Shown: positions 32,323-40,773 of the stretch, piece after piece
Position numbering within the stretch: position 1 is the stretch's first letter
Layout of the letters: each line of letters opens with the position of its first letter
Source: Lysinibacillus pakistanensis
Lineage (GTDB): Bacteria; Bacillota; Bacilli; Bacillales_A; Planococcaceae
Direction of reading: 5' to 3'
NCBI RefSeq assembly: GCF_030123245.1
Contig: NZ_CP126101.1
Location: 2,354,501 to 2,418,500, forward strand
DNA length: 64,000 nucleotides
Notes under the pieces: generated by a model
What the model was told of the DNA's origin: nothing
The model's database searches: none
What the model saw: the letters and a program-made list of their open reading frames with translations, nothing else
Made by a program: the position numbers and the translations under genes

Positions 32323-34530
32323 GTGAGAGGTACTATTGAGTATTTTAATCATGAAAAGGCATATGGATTTATTCTAGGGGAAAATATGGAGAATTATTTT
32401 TTTCATATCAGTAATTTTAATGAGTATATGAAGAAAGAAGATATAATAACAAGGACAGAAGTGGAATTTGAACAAATTGAAACTTCTAAGGGCTTAAATG
32501 CAAAATCAATAATACTACTCAGGGATTTTAAAAGTTTACATTTGGAGAAAAAATTAACAAAAGGAAAGAAATCAGATTTAAATTATAAAGGAAATGAAGA
32601 AGAAGTAAAAATTTCGAAAAAATTCGAAGAATTTTTAGGTATTACATTTTCTAGAGAAGAGAAATTTAAAAAAACTACATATTATTTTAATTTTATCCAG
32701 CCTTCTCAGATGTATAGAGAAAGCTTTAATATGTTCAATGAAGTATTAATGCTTTTCTCACCATTTAATATGTATGACGAACGAGCGATGGACTATGTAG
32801 ATAAATTATTTATGGATTATAAAAATCGATTAGATCCAGTAGTAATTATTTTAATTAGCAAAGATCCGAATATTAAAGAAATTATAAAGACTAATAATGC
32901 TTCAAATAAGGATACTAGAATTGTTGTTCCATTTTCTTATAATGAAATTTTAAATTCAAATTTTGATGAAAAAATATATCAAGGTAGACTCAGAGAATTT
33001 TTTTATCAAAGAGACTTGTTTGCAATGGAATCACCATTAAAATCTGATAATTATTTTTATGGAAGAACAAACTTGGTACACAATTTTTTTGATAAATATA
33101 GTATTGGTGAACAAACTGGCTTATTTGGATTAAGAAAGACTGGAAAAACATCAGTACTTTATGCAATTGAGCGATTAGTCAATACTAGAAAAGGTATGAG
33201 TATTTTTATTGATTGCCAAGATACAGCAGTGTTTCAATTGAGGTGGTATGAGTTACTAGAATACATAGCTAAATTGATTGATGAAAAATATGCAATTAAT
33301 TTACTTGGTTCAGATGAAGAATATTATAACGAAAAAAATGCCTCACGGAAATTTACTAGATATTTGAAAGATGTCTATAAAATATTTAATAAAAGGATTT
33401 TAATCATTTTTGACGAAATTGAACATATTACTTTTGATTTGTCAAGAAATAGTTATTGGAGTTCAGGGGAAGACTATTTATCATTTTGGCAAACATTAAG
33501 ATCAATAATTCAATCTGAACCGGAACTTTGTTCATACATACTAGCCGGAGTTAATCCTAAAATTATAGAACAGGTATCAGTAAATGATTTTGATAATCCG
33601 ATTTTTAACAATATTAGTGTGAGATATCTAAATTTATTTAGTTTAGAAGATACAAAAAGTATGGTTCATGAAATTGGAAGTTATATGGGCTTGTTATTTG
33701 AAGAAAAGGTATTTTACAAATTACATGAAAACTACGGGGGCCATCCTTTTCTGATAAGAAATGTCTGCAGTATGTTGAATACGCACTTTAAAGAAAGACC
33801 ATATACTATTAGTAGTAGAGACTATGATGATTTAAAAGACGAAATAGATGCAAAACTAATCTCCTATATCCGTTCAATTTTATTTGTATTAGAAAAGTGG
33901 TATCAAATTGAGTTTGAAATCCTAAAAGATATTGCCTTAGATAATACTGAAAATTATCAGGAAAAAATTAAAGGAAATGAATTGAGTATTATTCATTTAA
34001 TTGGATATGGTGTAATTACTCAGAGCGCTATGAAAAAATATTATATTGAAATCGATGCAATAAAAAACTATATGAAATCAAATTATTACAATGATTACAT
34101 TCCAAGAGAACAAGAAGAATATCAAGAAATAATATCAAGTAGAAGAAATAGAGTTGAAAAAGAACTTAAAATGTTGGTGAAACAGATATTAACGTTTAAG
34201 TATGGTAGGAATAAAATAAATGACATTATAGAAAAACATAATAGGGGAACTAGTATTGAAACTATTCTTTCTAGAAGAACAAGTGGTGATATATTTGATG
34301 GTCTGTATTTTTCTGAACTTAAAAATGTTGTAATTGGTGAATTTAATTTATTTAAGAATAATTTGAGTATTGAGAAGGATTTATTTATCGCAGCAGCTAA
34401 TAATATTAACAAATTTAGATTTGTTGATGCTCATGCTGGAACCATTTCTAAAGAAGAGTATAATAAATTACATTTATATTTTTCTGAGTTAGAGACAGCG
34501 CTAGAATTAAATGAATTAAACCGCATTTAG
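32323..34530 (+). CDS. Cold-shock domain / STAND-like ATPase / C-terminal HEPN-like protein (putative defence)
   Basis: A 735-residue multidomain protein. Residues 1-66 are a cold-shock OB fold (MRGTIEYFNHEKAYGFI, then YFFHIS, matching RNP1 and RNP2). Residues 115-210 are a conserved-looking alpha/beta region (VVIILISKD, RIVVPFSYNEIL). An AAA/STAND ATPase follows: YGR at 246, P-loop GLRKTGKTS at 269-277, Walker B ILIIFDEIEH (D364, E365), SYILAGVN, and GGHPFLIRNVC at 472-482. Residues 605-735 are helical with KELKMLVKQIL and an R-x4-H motif (R699, H704) as in HEPN RNases (Swt1-like). Start GTG after AGGTG. Located between decayed restriction genes and a prophage. A nucleic-acid-sensing abortive-infection role is inference. 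Confidence 0.75.
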   Translation: MRGTIEYFNHEKAYGFILGENMENYFFHISNFNEYMKKEDIITRTEVEFEQIETSKGLNAKSIILLRDFKSLHLEKKLTKGKKSDLNYKGNEEEVKISKKFEEFLGITFSREEKFKKTTYYFNFIQPSQMYRESFNMFNEVLMLFSPFNMYDERAMDYVDKLFMDYKNRLDPVVIILISKDPNIKEIIKTNNASNKDTRIVVPFSYNEILNSNFDEKIYQGRLREFFYQRDLFAMESPLKSDNYFYGRTNLVHNFFDKYSIGEQTGLFGLRKTGKTSVLYAIERLVNTRKGMSIFIDCQDTAVFQLRWYELLEYIAKLIDEKYAINLLGSDEEYYNEKNASRKFTRYLKDVYKIFNKRILIIFDEIEHITFDLSRNSYWSSGEDYLSFWQTLRSIIQSEPELCSYILAGVNPKIIEQVSVNDFDNPIFNNISVRYLNLFSLEDTKSMVHEIGSYMGLLFEEKVFYKLHENYGGHPFLIRNVCSMLNTHFKERPYTISSRDYDDLKDEIDAKLISYIRSILFVLEKWYQIEFEILKDIALDNTENYQEKIKGNELSIIHLIGYGVITQSAMKKYYIEIDAIKNYMKSNYYNDYIPREQEEYQEIISSRRNRVEKELKMLVKQILTFKYGRNKINDIIEKHNRGTSIETILSRRTSGDIFDGLYFSELKNVVIGEFNLFKNNLSIEKDLFIAAANNINKFRFVDAHAGTISKEEYNKLHLYFSELETALELNELNRI

Positions 34531-34589
34531 ACTAAATGTTGCACCTTATCATATGTAAACAAAATTTTCCATTTAAGATATCTAGTAAA

Positions 34590-34624
34590 TAAAATAAGGA
34601 GATACACATTGAAGTGCTATCTCC
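34590..34624 (-). terminator. Terminator after integrase
   Basis: On the minus strand GGAGATA and TATCTCC pair around a 13-base loop, followed by TTATTTTATTT. Confidence 0.75.
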
Positions 34625-34649
34625 TCCTAGTCTTTTCTGACATTAACTC

Positions 34650-35792
34650 CTACAACAATTCCGTAAACTTAGAATGCATTTTCTCATTAGCAGTGACACG
34701 CATTCCAGAGGTAACATGCAAATAAATCTTTGTTGTTGTTTCAGAGTTTTTATGACCAACCCGTTTCATGATGAAGTTCAAATCGACACCAGCCTCTGCC
34801 AACAGACTTATATGGGTATGGCGGAGGATGTAGGTGCGGAATTGTTTTTGAATGTTGGTAAGAGCTCCAAGTCGTCGGACAGTTTGATTAAGCATCTTGA
34901 CGGTAGGGGGGATGCCTTCCTTATCACCGAATACAAAATCAGAATTTATCCATTCACGGTCTTCACGCCATTGATAGAGCTGCTTCAATTTTTCTACTAC
35001 AATATCATCAATATCCACAGAGCGGATGCTACCAAATGTTTTTGGGGGTGTAAGCTCAAAGTCACCACGTATACCATTTTTCGCATACACAGTTTTGTTG
35101 ATGTGAATAACTTTCTTCTCCAAATCGACATCCTCGTACTTTAAAGCAACAGCTTCTCCTGGTCGCATACCTGTGAAGGCAATTGTGTAGATCAGTGTGC
35201 GATACATAATGTTACGGTGCTTGTCCACGTATCTTAAAAATTCCTTCAATTCATCTGATTCTAGATAAAGCTTTGATGTTTCCTCAATAGTAACTTCTTC
35301 TAATGTCATTTTCTTTTTCGGTACAAAAGTAGCTTCTACGGGGTTTATCTCAATCAATCCAGTTTCTTTTGCATAGGCAAAAATCATTTTTGCTGCATTA
35401 TGAGTGCCACGTAGTGTATTAAATGCAGTACCGTTTTCAAATAAGTGATTTAGGACGCCTTGTAATTCAATAGTTGAGATGGCAGTCATTTTCTTTTTCG
35501 CTATGTACCGATTGAGTAGGGAAATGCAGTAGGCACGATGTTCATTTGTCGTTTCCTTATTGCCTTTCATCCGATAGAGCTTCAACCAATCTTGGCTAAA
35601 CTCATCAAAGGTAATTTTTGCATCAAAGGTATATGCTTTCTTTAGCTCAGCGATGGCTTTTTCTACTCTTTCACGAGCTTCGCCTTTACTTTTACCACGA
35701 CGTGTAATTTGTCGACGTTTACCAGTGGATGGGTTACGAGGACCTTCACCAGTACAACGCCAAGTTGTTTTATTTATTTGAACGAAATACAC
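34650..35792 (-). CDS. int: Prophage tyrosine integrase
   Basis: A 380-residue phage integrase. An N-terminal AP2-like arm-binding part (WRCTGEGPRNPSTGKRRQIT) is followed by a SAM-like core-binding domain and the catalytic domain: first Arg in AFTGMRPGEAVALKYEDVDL, HxxR in LRHTHISLLAEAGV (R-H-T-H form), His in VGHKNSETTTKIY and the nucleophile Tyr in KIYLHVT. GTG start overlaps the upstream HTH stop (TAGTG). It marks the left end of the prophage; attL should lie between 34531 and about 34640 but the other att site is outside the window. Confidence 0.95.
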   Translation of the reverse strand: MYFVQINKTTWRCTGEGPRNPSTGKRRQITRRGKSKGEARERVEKAIAELKKAYTFDAKITFDEFSQDWLKLYRMKGNKETTNEHRAYCISLLNRYIAKKKMTAISTIELQGVLNHLFENGTAFNTLRGTHNAAKMIFAYAKETGLIEINPVEATFVPKKKMTLEEVTIEETSKLYLESDELKEFLRYVDKHRNIMYRTLIYTIAFTGMRPGEAVALKYEDVDLEKKVIHINKTVYAKNGIRGDFELTPPKTFGSIRSVDIDDIVVEKLKQLYQWREDREWINSDFVFGDKEGIPPTVKMLNQTVRRLGALTNIQKQFRTYILRHTHISLLAEAGVDLNFIMKRVGHKNSETTTKIYLHVTSGMRVTANEKMHSKFTELL

Positions 35793-36172
35793 TAGTTGTC
35801 ACCACCTTCATGAAATACGTCCCAAATTATTTTTAGTTTCTTAACATCTTGCTCATTGCAATAGGGAAGAGACTTATACCATTGCTGTAATGTGGGATTG
35901 TGAGCAAAAGGTTCTTTCAATGCTAGATTATATGAAGTATCATCGGAAAAACCTGCCACTTCAATCAACTTAAAATAATCATATTTATAGGCCTTAGCAA
36001 TTTGTTGCAAGGTTTCTGGTGTTGGTTTAATAGGACTACCAGTACGACGATCCCTGCCTCTTTCAAGCATAGCTAAGTAAGAATACGTAATGTTCATTCG
36101 CTTTGCTGCATCTCGTAAAGCCTCATCACCACGTAATTCTTTCAATAACTCACCTAAGCTCAAATCATTCAC
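35792..36172 (-). CDS. Xre-family HTH regulator
   Basis: A 126-residue protein. The N-terminal HTH_3 domain reads LGELLKELRGDEALRDAAKRMNITYSYLAMLERGRD, given in part as DAAKRMNITYSYLAMLERG. The C-terminal part ends PTLQQWYKSLPYCNEQDVKKL and resembles the tail of the CI-like repressor at 39931. It overlaps the integrase by one base and probably controls the integrase/excision unit. SD GAGGTG precedes ATG. Confidence 0.88.
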   Translation of the reverse strand: MNDLSLGELLKELRGDEALRDAAKRMNITYSYLAMLERGRDRRTGSPIKPTPETLQQIAKAYKYDYFKLIEVAGFSDDTSYNLALKEPFAHNPTLQQWYKSLPYCNEQDVKKLKIIWDVFHEGGDN

Positions 36173-36250
36173 CTCTTTTCATTAATTTTGAATTCCTATA
36201 TCATTACCATTCCAACTATAAAAAAGAGTCATTTAATTGTCTATTCCAAT

Positions 36251-36712
36251 TCAGAATGAGTTCTTCTTACTGAAGTATTGTTCCAATCGCTTGAAGGCAA
36301 AATCATATTCCACATTAAATTGCTGCTGCACATATTCGACAGTGAGATTAATCGGCTCTATCTCATCCAGCATGAAAGAGGGGACGCAGGCATGGTACAT
36401 AAAGTTGTTTGCCTTGTTCTCTTGATACTCACGAAATAGAGGAGACATGCGTCCTTGATGTCCAGTATGTAAAAGGACATGAGCCAGTTCATGGCAAAAA
36501 TCTTGCCATTGCTGTTGTGTGGAAAGAAAATCATTTAAAAATATGTATGAATTGTTCTTATAAAACAGCGCTTGGCTCTTATCTGACCAATAGAAAACTC
36601 GAATGCCTATCTGAGAAGCAATTGTAGAAAAATTCAACTGCTGTGGAGAAAAAATATTCATTCGATTGTATAAAGCTTTGAGAAAGTTCTCTGTATGTGT
36701 AGTGTAAACCAT
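36251..36712 (-). CDS. ImmA/IrrE-family metallopeptidase
   Basis: A 153-residue zinc peptidase with HELAH (FCHELAHVLLH), the HExxH site of the COG2856 family, and downstream E..ANNF as third-ligand region. In ICEBs1 and many phages such proteases cut the Xre repressor to release lysogeny. ATG 36712 is eight bases after AGGAG. An SOS box lies in its promoter, so DNA damage should induce it. Likely substrates are the HTH proteins at 35792 or 39931. Confidence 0.9.
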   Translation of the reverse strand: MVYTTHTENFLKALYNRMNIFSPQQLNFSTIASQIGIRVFYWSDKSQALFYKNNSYIFLNDFLSTQQQWQDFCHELAHVLLHTGHQGRMSPLFREYQENKANNFMYHACVPSFMLDEIEPINLTVEYVQQQFNVEYDFAFKRLEQYFSKKNSF

Positions 36713-36739
36713 TCCAACATCTCCTAAAAATCATTATAG

Positions 36740-36751
36740 GAACAAATGTTC
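36740..36751 (-). promoter_or_regulatory. LexA (SOS) box in the immA promoter
   Basis: GAACAAATGTTC fits the Gram-positive SOS box GAAC-N4-GTTC exactly. On the minus strand it lies just upstream of TATAAT (about 36732-36737), inside the -35/-10 spacer, 28 bases before the start codon. Confidence 0.75.
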
Positions 36752-36804
36752 TATTTTATTTTACTATAAAACCCCACTATTTTGAAGTGGGGTTTCCTTT
36801 AAAG

Positions 36805-37341
36805 TTAAAGTACCTTAGCATTTTGTAAAAATAATCTTATTAGTAATCCAGTTATTTTTATAGCAAAAAACAAAGCATAAATGAATAACCATAATTCAAA
36901 AATTACTAGGTAGGGTAAAAAAGTGATTACTTTTGTATCAACTACATATAAATATGGTCCTATGGTAGAAATAAGAATGATACTCCCCCATAATACAATT
37001 AAATACCAAAATGGAAACAGAAATTTATGTAACAATTTGCTTTTTTCTAGAGGCTCTAATATTTTTTGATTAAAAACTGTCATTGATACTGCTAAAGCAG
37101 CTATCACTATACCAAAAATTGAAGCACTCATGCCTGATATCCGATTGTAAAAATCTTTTGCTAATTCAGGTGTATATACACTAAATTCAGTTAGCTCATA
37201 ACCACTTAAGATAAAATGGATGAATAATGTAGCTAATAGGGAGTTGAAGAGAGTAAAATTAAAAACTAACTTTGGTCCACTAATTTTGAACATGCCAAAA
37301 AATGTAGTTTCTTTATATCTTTTCTTCATCCCTTTTCGCAT
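36805..37341 (-). CDS. Four-helix membrane protein, prophage cargo
   Basis: A 178-residue protein with a basic N-terminus (MRKGMKKRYKE) and four hydrophobic segments near residues 28-48, 70-92, 108-135 and 141-172. ATG 37341 lies six bases after GAGGTG, which overlaps the upstream TGA, so it is translationally coupled to the gene at 37352. Placement in the leftward lysogeny arm, transcribed with the immunity genes, is typical of superinfection-exclusion or abortive-infection cargo. Family not recognised; function inferred from position only. Confidence 0.65.
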   Translation of the reverse strand: MRKGMKKRYKETTFFGMFKISGPKLVFNFTLFNSLLATLFIHFILSGYELTEFSVYTPELAKDFYNRISGMSASIFGIVIAALAVSMTVFNQKILEPLEKSKLLHKFLFPFWYLIVLWGSIILISTIGPYLYVVDTKVITFLPYLVIFELWLFIYALFFAIKITGLLIRLFLQNAKVL

Positions 37342-37351
37342 TGTTTTCACC

Positions 37352-38233
37352 TCACAAAAATAACCTTTTAATTTCTTCGTTTACTTTTCCTAGAATACTA
37401 ATTTTATCATTTTCTCTTGTTTTAAAGAACCGAGGAAATTTAGCAGATGTAGCTGACTTGTATTTTTTCTTTTTCTTTTTCCTGTTTTTTCGCTTACCTG
37501 GTATTTCAGTTTCAATATAACCTCTTACTTCAACCGTACCATAGGCGCTTTCGGTTAATGATATACCACTTTCTATAGAATCAGTAAACTCATCAGAGTT
37601 TTCCTTTTTATATTTTATTCCATTTGCATTTGACATATTAATATCCAATGCCCTTAAATTATTATCATTTATTATTCTTTCAAAATCATAGTATTCTTTT
37701 GAGCCAGGATTATTTGGTTTGATTAGATTAAAATTTATTTCAGTTACAACATCTAATTCTTTAAAAAAATCACGAATACTATTTACAGATGTATATGGAA
37801 TTAATTTAATATCCCCAACTCTATGGTCTATTTCTATAATCTGTCTGAAGTTATCAATGAATTTTTCCGAATCTATTTCAGTACAAGTTCTATAAGCAAC
37901 AACTTCATTTTTTATATTATAAAAAAAATCAACTGGGACTGCTTTAACATCTTCAAACGTTTTTTCTCTAGTTTGATTACCTTCTAAAATAGTAGCTGTC
38001 ATTTTAGTTGACCTAGTTAGATTTCCAGCTATATATTTTTCTCCACTATATGTGTACACTTGGGTATCTGTTATTCGAAAGTTGTATTTATCGTATTCAA
38101 TTACTGATTCTTTATTTAAAATTGCATTTGGAATATATTCATTAATAATGTTATATCTATTCTCCATAGAAGAAAAGATATTTTCACTGATACTAACTTT
38201 GGCTAAATAATATTTTTTTTGACGCAAACTCAT
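37352..38233 (-). CDS. Soluble protein with lysine-rich segment, prophage cargo (DUF4747-like?)
   Basis: A 293-residue mostly beta/alpha protein (KYYLAKVSISENIFSSMENR..., YSGEKYIAGNLTRSTKM..., VVTEINFNLIKPNNPG) with a strongly basic stretch KRKNRKKKKKKYKS near residue 250. The general layout recalls DUF4747 but I am not certain. It is coupled to the downstream four-helix membrane protein, suggesting a sensor/effector pair that could act on nucleic acid and membrane. AT-rich compared with the structural genes, which points to separate origin. Confidence 0.6.
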   Translation of the reverse strand: MSLRQKKYYLAKVSISENIFSSMENRYNIINEYIPNAILNKESVIEYDKYNFRITDTQVYTYSGEKYIAGNLTRSTKMTATILEGNQTREKTFEDVKAVPVDFFYNIKNEVVAYRTCTEIDSEKFIDNFRQIIEIDHRVGDIKLIPYTSVNSIRDFFKELDVVTEINFNLIKPNNPGSKEYYDFERIINDNNLRALDINMSNANGIKYKKENSDEFTDSIESGISLTESAYGTVEVRGYIETEIPGKRKNRKKKKKKYKSATSAKFPRFFKTRENDKISILGKVNEEIKRLFL

Positions 38234-38392
38234 TAACCTCCATCATTTAAATCAATAATATTAATTTATGTTGATATGATTGTGAATAATTAGTCTTGTG
38301 TAAATATAACTATTTGAAATGTAAAAAAATTTTTATGCTACTTTATTCTCTCATCCAAACATCTTTGTATACTTAGCTTTTATAATTTAGAA

Positions 38393-39775
38393 TTATAATA
38401 TTTTTGTATAATGGCTTCTAAGTTTCTCTTCACCAGTTTCATATGGTCTTACAAAGGTATAGTTTGATGGTAATTCGATACCAAATTCCTGTGCATGTGC
38501 AACAGCTTCTTTGCTAGGAGAATGGCCAGTGGGAAGCTTTCGGATATGTCCCGCGATAAAATATTTCTTTAATTCTTGTTCATACTCTATTTTGGTTTTT
38601 GTTTTTTCCTTAACTGACTGATAGACTTTTCGGGGTATAAAGCGCATTCCCATTTTGCTATTAATCTCAGTAATTTTGTCATCTTGCATCGCTATTGAAC
38701 CTACATTTACTACATCACGTTTGAAATATTCATTAATAAGAGCAGTACCACAGATAATATCAGCGTAACATTCCATAACGAAATCATATATTGCCAGTTC
38801 AAAGTCTATATGTGTAATATGCTCAGAGAACGTACTTCGTGGAAAATACGAAGGAGAGAAGTACCCACAATATTCAGCTCCATTACCGTCTTGGACCAAA
38901 TCCCCTTTTTGATTTAATCTAATTCCTTTTTGTTTAAATATTACCTTCCATAGCACATATCCATTTTGTTCAATTATGATTACCTGATCAATATCTTCGC
39001 AATTATAACAATCAATAACTACACCATTTGGATTCATTGTATATTGCCTATTATTTTCTATAAATTCAATCATCATATTAAATTCGGCTAACTGACGAGG
39101 CAATTTTATTGAATTCACAGTTTGATTGGTTAGACCATTTTGAGCCAATAAATCCATATGTGTATCTCTATAAAGTCCAAAAGAATGAACTAGGTAACTT
39201 GCAAATTCTACTGTTTGTGTTTGGATTGTAAAAAGTTCTCTCCCTTTTTTTCTTCCAATAGAACTTTCATATTCAATGTAATTTAATAACTTTTCTGTTA
39301 TATAGAAAGGTGGGGTTTGGATTATTGGGTTGTAATCATTTTCTAGGCCCACAATAAATTTAGCGTAAGGCATGTGTAATCGTATCATATCTAAAATTTC
39401 AGATGAAACTTGATGATCAATAACACCATGCTTTTTTAATACATGTTCTTCAATGAATTTAGAAGTTTTCCATAAATCGGACCAAGCACTATTCTTTTCT
39501 GTATAATTATAAATATCCTTTAAAATATTTATTCTTTCATTTTGATAAAGTGCAGTATCAAATGCTGAACTATGTAATAATTTAAAAAGGTAGCTTCCAA
39601 TAATAGTTTGATTTACATTTGAATAATTCAGTATATGATGCTTTAAAAAATCATTGAGTTCCTCATTTTTCTTCCTAAAATTGATATTATTTTTAGTATT
39701 AGTAGCTACTGAATTGTTTACATATTGTTTGAATCTTAAAGGAAAACCATTTGATTTTTTCACCATCCTAGACAT
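38393..39775 (-). CDS. Hypothetical protein, 460 aa, prophage cargo
   Basis: A large mixed protein without membrane helices. The N-terminal half is helical (NDFLKHHILNYSNVNQTIIG...), the middle has IDCYNCEDIDQVIIIEQNG and CGYFSPSYFPRS, and the C-terminal tail (KYFIAGHIRKLPTGHSPSKE, then FGIELPSNYTFVRPYE) looks like a conserved small domain seen at the ends of other phage proteins. ATG 39775 has AAGG seven bases upstream; a start six codons earlier lacks an SD. Lies between the repressor and the other cargo genes. No function assigned. Confidence 0.55.
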   Translation of the reverse strand: MSRMVKKSNGFPLRFKQYVNNSVATNTKNNINFRKKNEELNDFLKHHILNYSNVNQTIIGSYLFKLLHSSAFDTALYQNERINILKDIYNYTEKNSAWSDLWKTSKFIEEHVLKKHGVIDHQVSSEILDMIRLHMPYAKFIVGLENDYNPIIQTPPFYITEKLLNYIEYESSIGRKKGRELFTIQTQTVEFASYLVHSFGLYRDTHMDLLAQNGLTNQTVNSIKLPRQLAEFNMMIEFIENNRQYTMNPNGVVIDCYNCEDIDQVIIIEQNGYVLWKVIFKQKGIRLNQKGDLVQDGNGAEYCGYFSPSYFPRSTFSEHITHIDFELAIYDFVMECYADIICGTALINEYFKRDVVNVGSIAMQDDKITEINSKMGMRFIPRKVYQSVKEKTKTKIEYEQELKKYFIAGHIRKLPTGHSPSKEAVAHAQEFGIELPSNYTFVRPYETGEEKLRSHYTKIL

Positions 39776-39906
39776 AAACATACCTTCTTTCATTTAAAAT
39801 AAAGTTAACTTATCAAATAATTTTAAAATTATATATTTAGACTATATAGGCAGATAAATAATAGGGGTTCCAATAATGTTTATTATTTACAATCTGTGTT
39901 ATTTTT

Positions 39907-39938
39907 TAGGACATGCTACTTTAGCATGTCCTATTTTT
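39907..39938. terminator. Strong terminator after the repressor gene
   Basis: AGGACATGCTA and TAGCATGTCCT pair around a three-base loop with A/T runs on both sides; it overlaps the last repressor codons. Confidence 0.88.
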
Positions 39939-40290
39939 TCTCATTTTTAATAATTTCCCAAATGTTACGAAGCTTTCGTACAGCTTCCTCATCTGATTCA
40001 GGAAGCTCCCTATAAAATACATTAAGTTCTGGATCATTTGCGAAGGCTTGGAAAGCAGCTTCGTCTTTTTCTTGTGGTGTGAGTGCAGGGATATCTGTAC
40101 GACCAAGAAGGTAGTCAGTACTAACTTCTAATATGTTTGCCAAATTTAATAGCTCGCTATCTTTAACAGGTCTTTCATTAGATTCAATTCTGTTCATTAC
40201 ACTCACGTTTAAATTAACTCGATTAGCTAGTTCCCTCTGAGTCCAACCTCGTTTTTCTCGTAATGAAATTATTTTTTTTCCTAAGTCCAT
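39931..40290 (-). CDS. CI-like phage repressor (Xre family)
   Basis: A 119-residue repressor with HTH_3 (LGKKIISLREKRGWTQRELANRVNL...NRIESNERPVKDSELLNLANIL) and a short acidic C-terminus (FYRELPESDEEAVRKLRNIW). There is no LexA-like peptidase domain, so induction probably works through ImmA cleavage. ATG 40290 follows GGTGAAAAT. Divergent from the Cro-like gene; operators between them are at 40334-40435. Confidence 0.92.
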   Translation of the reverse strand: MDLGKKIISLREKRGWTQRELANRVNLNVSVMNRIESNERPVKDSELLNLANILEVSTDYLLGRTDIPALTPQEKDEAAFQAFANDPELNVFYRELPESDEEAVRKLRNIWEIIKNEKK

Positions 40291-40333
40291 ATTTTCACCA
40301 CTTTCAGTGAGTTCGTATATTAAATATATCATG

Positions 40334-40435
40334 TTTCCATTTTAGAAATAAAATAATTTCTAAAATAGAAAATTTATGCTTGAATTTCTAAAACAGCAAT
40401 GATATATTGTATTTAAGAAGTTGCTGAAATAGCAA
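40334..40435. promoter_or_regulatory. Four operators of the lysis-lysogeny switch
   Basis: Four 15-base near-palindromes of consensus TTKCTRAAAYAGMAA: TTTCCATTTTAGAAA (40334-40348, inverted), TTTCTAAAATAGAAA (40357-40371), TTTCTAAAACAGCAA (40385-40399) and TTGCTGAAATAGCAA (40421-40435). The third lies in the spacer of the rightward promoter TTGAAT-17-TATATT (40380-40408). Confidence 0.8.
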
Positions 40436-40456
40436 TGGAAGAGTGGGGTGATAAGA

Positions 40457-40681
40457 GTGAAAGTATTCAATTTAGATTTTGTTAAGCAACGCAGACAAGA
40501 GTTAAATATGACTCTTCAAGAAGCAGCAGATACAATGGAAATGAAGAATGCATCTACTTACTTAAAGTATGAAAATGGAACATATTTATTTAAAGCAGAA
40601 CAACTTCCTTTATTAGCAAATATGTTGAAGTGTAGTGAAGAAAATTTTTTTGAACAAAAAATTGCTAAAACAGCAATTTAA
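40457..40681 (+). CDS. Cro-like HTH protein
   Basis: A 74-residue protein consisting of one HTH_3 domain (FVKQRRQELNMTLQEAADTM...TYLKYENGTYLFKAEQLPLLA). GTG 40457 lies after GGGGTGAT; a second GTG nine bases upstream is possible. First gene of the rightward arm, divergent from the CI-like repressor, hence the Cro role. A fifth copy of the operator sits in its last codons (40662-40676). Confidence 0.88.
   Translation: MKVFNLDFVKQRRQELNMTLQEAADTMEMKNASTYLKYENGTYLFKAEQLPLLANMLKCSEENFFEQKIAKTAI
40662..40676. promoter_or_regulatory. Fifth operator, inside the 3' end of the cro-like gene
   Basis: TTGCTAAAACAGCAA is a near-perfect match to the switch operators and encodes the last residues of the Cro-like protein. 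It could let repressor act as a roadblock or loop with the upstream sites. Confidence 0.75.
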
Positions 40682-40773
40682 AGAAAGGTTAATGGGTCTT
40701 TATAGCTGATGTGGTGGTAGCAACAAATTGTTAGTAGGGCTATTCGTAATAAGTGGTGGAAAGGGGGGAGGGG

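Noticed and set aside
34531..34640. attL core site
   Set aside because: The right end of the prophage is not in the window, so no direct repeat can be compared.
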